Shown one piece after another: positions 1 through 4,500 of a stretch of DNA of 5,462 nucleotides (its first letter is position 1; every line of letters starts with the position of its first letter). Source of the stretch: an uncultured Clostridia bacterium (GTDB lineage: Bacteria; Bacillota; Clostridia; Oscillospirales; Ruminococcaceae). The stretch covers positions 1-5,462 of the forward strand of contig CAMWVF010000101.1 in NCBI GenBank assembly GCA_947177545.1, written 5' to 3'. Both the position numbers and the translations under genes were made by a program. Under the pieces are notes generated by a model. It had not been told where the DNA came from, searched no databases, and worked only from the letters and a program-made list of their open reading frames with translations.

Positions 1-243
1 GTTCTGAAAGCCAAACAAGAAAAAGCAGCCGCAGCGGTTGAAAAAGCCGCAGAAAAAGCAAAGAAAATTCAGGACGAAATTGCCGCCGAGGAACAGAAAC
101 GCCGTGACAAGGAGATAAAGCTTCTTGTCGGCGTTTGCAAAAACATGAAAATCGACCTCACGGACGTTATAAACCTTATAAAGCTTATATCGGAAAACGA
201 TCTTACAATCAACGAAGTTGCCGAACTTATCGGCACAAAATAA
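1..243 (+). CDS. C-terminal part of a coiled-coil accessory protein (5' end outside window)
   Basis: Frame 1 is open from the first base to a TAA stop at 241-243, giving the last 80 residues of a protein that begins upstream. The first ~40 visible residues are rich in Ala, Lys and Glu with no Pro or Gly (for example KAAAAVEKAAEKAKKIQDEI), which predicts a long charged helix or coiled coil. The last ~40 (KLLVGVCKNMKIDLTDVINLIKLI and onward to AELIGTK) look like a small helical domain ending in a helix-turn-helix-like stretch (LTINEVAELIG). The coding reality is supported by the stop codon overlapping the ssb ribosome binding site, as in a tight operon. I do not recognise the family with confidence. 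Small coiled-coil proteins such as the DUF4315 group are frequent beside ssb-like genes in Clostridia conjugative elements, and this is one weak possibility. Function unknown. Confidence 0.8.
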   Translation, partial: VLKAKQEKAAAAVEKAAEKAKKIQDEIAAEEQKRRDKEIKLLVGVCKNMKIDLTDVINLIKLISENDLTINEVAELIGTK

Positions 244-250
244 AGGAGGA
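242..250 (+). promoter_or_regulatory. Ribosome binding site of ssb overlapping upstream stop
   Basis: AAAGGAGGA lies 5 bases before the ATG at 256 and shares bases with the TAA stop of the upstream gene (241-243). This is a near-perfect Shine-Dalgarno. It fixes the ssb start and suggests translational coupling between the two genes. Confidence 0.8.
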
Positions 251-255
251 TAATT

Positions 256-693
256 ATGCATAATCACGTTATACTTACGGGACGTTTAACTCATGCTCCC
301 GAATTGAGGCAGACCCCTTCGGGCGTTTTTGCCTGCAAATTCAGCATTGCTGTACAGAGGAAATACAACAAGAACAAAAACGAGCAAGAAGCTGATTTTA
401 TTGAAATCGAGACTTGGAGAGGTACGGCGGAATATGTTTCAAAGTATTTTGACAAGGGAGATATGATCGACATAACAGGCAGACTTAAAACATATCGCTG
501 GAAAGACGAGAACGACACAACACATTTCGGTACTTCTGTACTTGTTGAAAGCGTTGAATTTGCTCCAACAAATAACCGCAAAGCTGCCGAAAACAATTCA
601 GACGCGCCGCCAGCGGCAGATACGTCGGCGCAGGATATTCCTGCCGCTTTTGAGGAATTTGAGGAAATTGCAGACAGCGATATGCCGTTCTGA
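256..693 (+). CDS. ssb: Single-stranded DNA-binding protein
   Basis: This 145-residue protein has the layout of bacterial SSB. An OB-fold spans about residues 1-105, opening with MHNHVILTGRLTHAPELRQT, which matches the family pattern 'GRL..DPELR.TPSG'. It continues through FACKFSIAVQR (25-35), the EIETWRGTAEYVSKYFDKGD stretch (50-69, Trp54 at a typical base-stacking position) and DITGRLKTYRW (72-82). A low-complexity Ala/Pro/Asn linker follows (about 104-128), then an acidic tail ending in DSDMPF, a variant of the canonical DDDIPF tip that docks partner proteins. Length and architecture are normal. SSB coats and protects single-stranded DNA and recruits replication and repair proteins. Next to element-type genes this is probably an accessory copy serving transfer or replication of the mobile element rather than the chromosomal ssb, which is usually found between rpsF and rpsR. 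The start is fixed by the Shine-Dalgarno at 242-250. The gene is transcribed with the upstream coiled-coil gene and is convergent with the toxin-antitoxin operon. Confidence 0.96.
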   Translation: MHNHVILTGRLTHAPELRQTPSGVFACKFSIAVQRKYNKNKNEQEADFIEIETWRGTAEYVSKYFDKGDMIDITGRLKTYRWKDENDTTHFGTSVLVESVEFAPTNNRKAAENNSDAPPAADTSAQDIPAAFEEFEEIADSDMPF

Positions 694-708
694 TAAGTTT
701 AAATATTC

Positions 709-741
709 ATTCCCCAGTGTTGGTATTCCCCACTGGGGAAT
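709..741. repeat. Compound palindrome between convergent genes
   Basis: Two palindrome units lie side by side in the gap between ssb and the antitoxin. A half unit, ATTCCCCAGTG (709-719), is followed by a perfect unit, ATTCCCCACTGGGGAAT (725-741). The half unit can also pair with the right arm of the perfect unit (731-741), giving an 11-bp perfect stem with an 11-nt loop. The structure could slow or end transcription from either side, but neither strand shows a proper U-tract after it, so a Rho-independent terminator is not claimed. It belongs to the same family as the repeats at 1461, 3597 and 4172. Confidence 0.85.
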
Positions 742-751
742 ACTTTAAAAT
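725..751. repeat. Left direct repeat flanking the toxin-antitoxin operon
   Basis: The perfect palindrome (725-741) plus the next ten bases (ACTTTAAAAT, 742-751) matches 1461-1487 at 26 of 27 positions; the only difference is C743 versus A1479. The repeat touches the antitoxin stop codon, which occupies 751-753 on the minus strand. With its partner it brackets the toxin-antitoxin operon. Confidence 0.85.
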
Positions 752-1029
752 TATTCAGAGTGAGAAACGGTAAGCCTTAATCCGAGAGGCTGCATTATTT
801 TTAAAACAGTTTCAAGATTTGGAACTGTTTTCAGCGTTTCAATTCTTGCAACGGAAGACTGCGGTATTCCGCAGCGCAAAGCAAGCTCCCTTTGACTAAG
901 TCCGAGAGCCTGCCGCTGCTCAATTATAGCTCCGACAATAACGGCTATTTCTTCAATCTCCTCCATTTGTCGACGGCTGCTGTCATCAACGGACTTGACA
1001 TAGTCTTTATAATCATTCCAAGTTTTCAT
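751..1029 (-). CDS. XRE-family antitoxin (HigA-like)
   Basis: This 92-residue protein has a Cro/C1-type helix-turn-helix at about residues 35-88. The recognisable run is RQALGLSQRELALRCGIPQ (39-57) followed by SSVARIE (58-64) and PNLETVLKIMQPLGLRLTV (70-88), which is typical of HigA/XRE antitoxins paired with RelE-type toxins. The N-terminal ~30 residues (KTWNDYKDYVKSVDDSSRRQ) are charged and probably contact or neutralise the toxin. The start overlaps the toxin stop as ATGA at 1026-1029, so the two are co-transcribed and probably translationally coupled. A Shine-Dalgarno (AAAGGAG on the minus strand, 1038-1044) precedes the start. Expected role: bind and neutralise the toxin and, with it, repress the operon at the inverted-repeat operator about 400 bases upstream. 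The family is clear. Assignment as the partner antitoxin rests on operon structure. Confidence 0.93.
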   Translation of the reverse strand: MKTWNDYKDYVKSVDDSSRRQMEEIEEIAVIVGAIIEQRQALGLSQRELALRCGIPQSSVARIETLKTVPNLETVLKIMQPLGLRLTVSHSE

Positions 1030-1394
1030 AATGCTTTCTCCTTTCGGCGAAAATAATCATCGCGCTCGTTTTTAGCCTTTTGTATTTCGGCAGGCGGCGT
1101 TTTTTGTGATTTTTTTCTGAAACAATGAAGAAGTACAAAGGTATTATTGTCATAATAAAAATAAAAAATTCTGTTGTGACCCGGACGCAGCTCCCATATT
1201 CCGTCATCAATAAATTTTGTTATATTGTCGGGAAGATAAGTTCCTTTCTCTTGAAGCAGCTCTATACAAAGACTTATTTGCTTATACTGGATACGCGCGT
1301 CCTTATTTTTATGTGATTTTGCACGAAGTTCTTCGAGAAAATCCCAAATATCGCTTTTACCGTCAGACTTTTCGTAAAATTCGACCGAATACAT
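1026..1394 (-). CDS. RelE/HigB-type toxin (phage Gp49-like family)
   Basis: This 122-residue protein matches the Gp49-like/HigB branch of the RelE superfamily, ribosome-dependent mRNA interferases. Visible signatures are the N-terminal strand YSVEFYEK, a helix with IWDFLEEL (16-23), the central WELRPGHNRIFYFYYDN (67-83) with the family 'LR.G..R..Y' core, and LLHCFRKKSQKTPPAEIQKA (88-107), the highly conserved 'F.KK..KTP..EI..A' region with basic residues expected at the active site. The tail (ERDDYFRRKEKAL) is helical and charged. The toxin gene comes first and the antitoxin second, the usual higBA order. The start at 1394 is supported by a minus-strand Shine-Dalgarno (AAAGGGGA, 1402-1409) seven bases upstream and by a near-consensus promoter. 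No key residue is obviously missing, so it is likely active. The operon opposes the surrounding + strand genes. Confidence 0.92.
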   Translation of the reverse strand: MYSVEFYEKSDGKSDIWDFLEELRAKSHKNKDARIQYKQISLCIELLQEKGTYLPDNITKFIDDGIWELRPGHNRIFYFYYDNNTFVLLHCFRKKSQKTPPAEIQKAKNERDDYFRRKEKAL

Positions 1395-1401
1395 TTTTGT
1401 G

Positions 1402-1409
1402 TCCCCTTT
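1402..1409 (-). promoter_or_regulatory. Ribosome binding site of the toxin gene
   Basis: On the minus strand AAAGGGGA ends seven bases before the ATG at 1394-1392. It decides the toxin start. Confidence 0.65.
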
Positions 1410-1424
1410 TTATTTTCTAATACT

Positions 1425-1446
1425 ATGATAGCATAAAAGCTATCAT
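1425..1446. promoter_or_regulatory. Inverted-repeat operator of the toxin-antitoxin operon
   Basis: ATGATAGC (1425-1432) and GCTATCAT (1439-1446) are perfect 8-bp inverted arms around a 6-base centre. The site covers the -10 box and nearly all of the spacer of the minus-strand promoter. This is the expected place for an autorepressor, and the XRE antitoxin encoded downstream is the obvious candidate. Binding is inferred; the symmetry is seen directly. Confidence 0.75.
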
Positions 1447-1453
1447 TTGTCAA
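1425..1453 (-). promoter_or_regulatory. Sigma-70/A promoter of the toxin-antitoxin operon
   Basis: On the minus strand a perfect -35 box TTGACA (1453-1448) is separated by exactly 17 bases from TATCAT (1430-1425), one mismatch from TATAAT. Transcription should start near 1417-1419, about 25 bases before the toxin ATG. The spacing and match are near ideal, so this is probably a strong promoter held down by the overlapping operator. Confidence 0.82.
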
Positions 1454-1460
1454 TACCCCA

Positions 1461-1487
1461 ATTCCCCACTGGGGAATAATTTAAAAT
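1461..1487. repeat. Right direct repeat flanking the toxin-antitoxin operon, with perfect palindrome
   Basis: A perfect palindrome, ATTCCCCACTGGGGAAT (1461-1477), is followed by AATTTAAAAT (1478-1487). Together they match 725-751 at 26 of 27 positions in the same orientation. It ends one base before the ribosome binding region of the large gene, so in RNA the hairpin would sit in the 5' leader of that gene. Confidence 0.88.
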
Positions 1488-1488
1488 C

Positions 1489-1493
1489 GGAGG
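1489..1493 (+). promoter_or_regulatory. Ribosome binding site of the large polyvalent protein gene
   Basis: GGAGG lies eight bases before the ATG at 1502 and fixes the start. No convincing + strand promoter lies between it and the toxin gene, so transcription probably comes from upstream through ssb, or from a weak site I cannot identify. Confidence 0.75.
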
Positions 1494-1501
1494 TAAAAAA
1501 T

Positions 1502-4500
1502 ATGTTAAACCAAATCATAGGAAACACCGAGTATAATTCTATCAAAGAAAAAGCGTACATAAACGGTAAACAGGAAAATATTATGCAGCTCGCAGCGGAG
1601 CTTGACAAGGCGGGTATAAATTATTCGGGACGTGTCAGTGATTATCGTTCGGCGATAACCGTTGAAGCTGCCGACCGCGCAAAAACGCTTGAAATAATGA
1701 AAGGCGTACTTAACGCGGCTAAAGAAAAAACTCCTGCTGAAAATGTTGAAAAAAATATTATCGGAAACGCCGAGTACAGATATATCTCCAACAAACGTTA
1801 CATTAGGGGCGAAACGGAAGCAATGCTGCGTACCGCCGACCGTCTGACAGCGGAGAATATTTCCTTTTCGGGCAGAATAAACGGCGATACCGTGACCCTT
1901 ACCGTAAGCGGCGATGAAACGCAGGAACTTGTAAAAAAATATTTTGCGGAAGAAAAAAACAGGATAGAAAATGTTCAGTCCGCATATTTTCTTGCGCTTT
2001 CCTCCGACACATTTGAGGACGGTTATTATTTTTCCGAAGTCAATACGGCTACAGGCGAGGAAATAGCCCCCTACAGAAGCAGCTTCGGAGATATTTCTAT
2101 GTTCGTATCGGTAGATTCCGCTGTACGCTATGCCGAGGGCGCGGGCGTAATGCTTTCCAATACCGATGAACAGCTTAACGAATGGCGCAGGATAGAAGCC
2201 GAGGCAGAAGCAGAAAAAGACCGTCAGCTCAATCTTTCACGCAGCCGCGAGATAATAAAGCTTCTGCCAATGACCGAAAAAGACGAATATGAAGAACATT
2301 TCGTTTTCCGCGATAACGCGATTGACTGGATCTATTTCAATCCAGACGGAGCAAACGGCGAGGGACAGTTTGTGCAGACCTCTCTTTATGCTGATGATTT
2401 GATTGCCGCCTATAACGCAAGGTCTGATACGGATAATTATAACAGGCTCGGTCAAAGTGCATTTATTGAGACAATTCAGAACGGCAGACAGACCGTTATA
2501 AATGCAGATACCGAGGAATTTGAACGCCTTGCGGATATTTTCATAAAGTCCCGCAGTAATGAAAATGTTATCGTTTCCGCGCCCCTTGTTTCGGGTAATA
2601 AGTATGACAGAAATTTTGAACGTATTATCAATCTGTTGGAAAATCATTTTGAGGACGTGCGGAAATACAAGGAAAACCACATTACCGAAGCAAGCGAAAA
2701 TATTTCCGTAGAGGGACATATCGGAACGTGGTACGTTATAGCTGCCGAGGAAATAGAGGGTAAAAAGCTGTTTTTGCTTGAACACGAAAAATACGGGGAC
2801 GAAGCTGCCAACATTATTATTGACGAGAATAAAAATCTTATTATGGCGGACGTTTGGAACGGATTTGACGATTATCGTTACAGTCTTGAATATGACGATG
2901 AAAAACAGTTTGTAAGCAGAGATTTTGCGGTCGAATTGTGGGAAAACGGGTTTACATTATTTATGAATGACCGTAACAGTGTGCTGCCTAAAGAAAGCGA
3001 TGATACGAATATATTTGAACTGTTTACGGAAGAAAAAAATAATACTTTCTATGCCTTTAACAAGGACATTGTTCAGCAGCGGCTTTTGGACGATACCGTT
3101 ACCTTGCTTGATAACTTTAATTCTGCTGCACAATATGAAGTACTCGGAACAGACAAAGAAATTGATACGGTTGAGGACTATGCAAAGGATATGTACAATG
3201 ACGGCGAGTGCGCCTATGAATGGCGTGACGGACTTTCGGAATGGCAAAATATCTCTGCAAGTATTCTTTCGGGAAATACCGAATATCTCTATGCCTGGCT
3301 GAACGATCTGCCGCTTGAACTGCCGCACCTTGAAGAAAATCGGGACGTTTCAATTACGGAGGCTTTGAAGTATCTCGATAATTACGAAAAGCAGTATATG
3401 AATAAGCTTTTGTCGGCTGACGAATTGAAAAAAGGTACGCGCATTGTATATAACGACATAAATTGGGAAGTTGCCCACATCAATAATTATGTCCTTGCTC
3501 TCAAAAACCTTGACAGCGACAAGCAAATGAGCAGCCTTATTGTGGAAGATTGGCAGAATACCGTTACACGCAACAAGGTAAAATTTATTGAAGATAATTC
3601 CCCAGTGGGGAAAAATGTCCCCGATGAAAATCTTTCGCTTTCAGAGCAGCTTTACGAACTTGCCAAAAGAGAGCTTGCCGACTATGAAAACAGCCTTGAT
3701 ACCGCTGAAAAGGCAAAAGCGGCTGCATATGAACTGTCCGTCAAAAGGGACATTTTATCATACATAGAATACGACCTTGCGGAGGATATTACAGACCCTG
3801 ACGTAGATACCGCTTGCAGGCGGCTCATATCGACAGGCTATCCCCTTGATTCTTTTTATCAGGATTGGCTGAAAAATGAATACGATAATCGTATGGAAGC
3901 TATAAGAATGACGGCGGCGGACACTTTCAGAAAAGAAATTCCGCAAGATTATAAACTTGAAGCGGACACCAAAGACTACGTTATTGACGGTCAGGAGGGA
4001 ACATGGAGCGTAGTTAATCACACTGAAATAAACGGCAGACAGCTTTTTGAACTTGAAAGCGATAATTACGGCTACACGCCCGAAGTAGGACATATTATTG
4101 CAGACGTTGACGGAAGTGTTCTTGCCGAAAATGTTCACAACGGCTTTGAAAATTTCTATACTGACGAAAAGTCCCCAGTGGGGAATACCGATAAGAATTT
4201 TGAATTTACCGTTGTGACGTTCGAGGACGGCAGCGTTTACGTTGAAGCAGGAAAAATTGATGACAATAATATAACCTCCACCGCCGCATATGCGGAAATG
4301 CTGAAAGACAATTTTGACCCCAACGCTATTGAGGATTTGGACGATAATATAAAGGTCGAATATGCCGTTTACCATACTGGAAACGGTGAAGCGGTTATGC
4401 CCACAAGTGAAGAATTGGCTGAAATAAGAAATAATCTTGATAATTTTATCGGAGAAAAAGAACCTGTTTTCTCCGAAGAATCATATCTGCACCCTTGGGA

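Noticed and set aside
542..748. Plus-strand 68-codon frame running out of ssb into the palindrome
   Set aside because: It lies in another frame over the ssb linker and tail, and shows low-complexity Arg/Gln content typical of a shifted reading. Its end merely translates the palindrome.
709..755. Rho-independent bidirectional terminator
   Set aside because: The hairpin is strong, but neither strand has a clear run of T after the stem (ACTTTAAAATTATT on +, ACCAACACT on -). The palindrome family membership explains the structure better.
1013..1210. Minus-strand 65-codon frame with a hydrophobic stretch
   Set aside because: It overlaps the conserved C-terminal part of the toxin in another frame. 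The toxin is well supported, and this frame is a shadow.
1125..1420. Plus-strand small frames antisense to the toxin (1125-1316 and 1217-1420)
   Set aside because: They are antisense shadows of the toxin gene with no ribosome binding site or recognisable protein pattern.
1395..1501. Plus-strand promoter for the large gene
   Set aside because: TTGTCA at 1447-1452 has no -10 box at a usual distance (the AT-rich TAATTT at 1477 is 24 bases away), and TATGAT at 1424 has no -35 partner.
2237..2785. Long minus-strand open frame of 182 codons inside the large gene
   Set aside because: It lies wholly antisense to the large + strand gene, its translation has no family-like pattern, and no ribosome binding site was evident. 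The same applies to the minus-strand frames at 2957-3328, 3758-4375, 4517-4996 and 5015-5455.
709..4186. CRISPR array or tandem repeat locus
   Set aside because: The repeats are short perfect palindromes, irregularly spaced by hundreds to thousands of bases, in both orientations, with two inside a gene.
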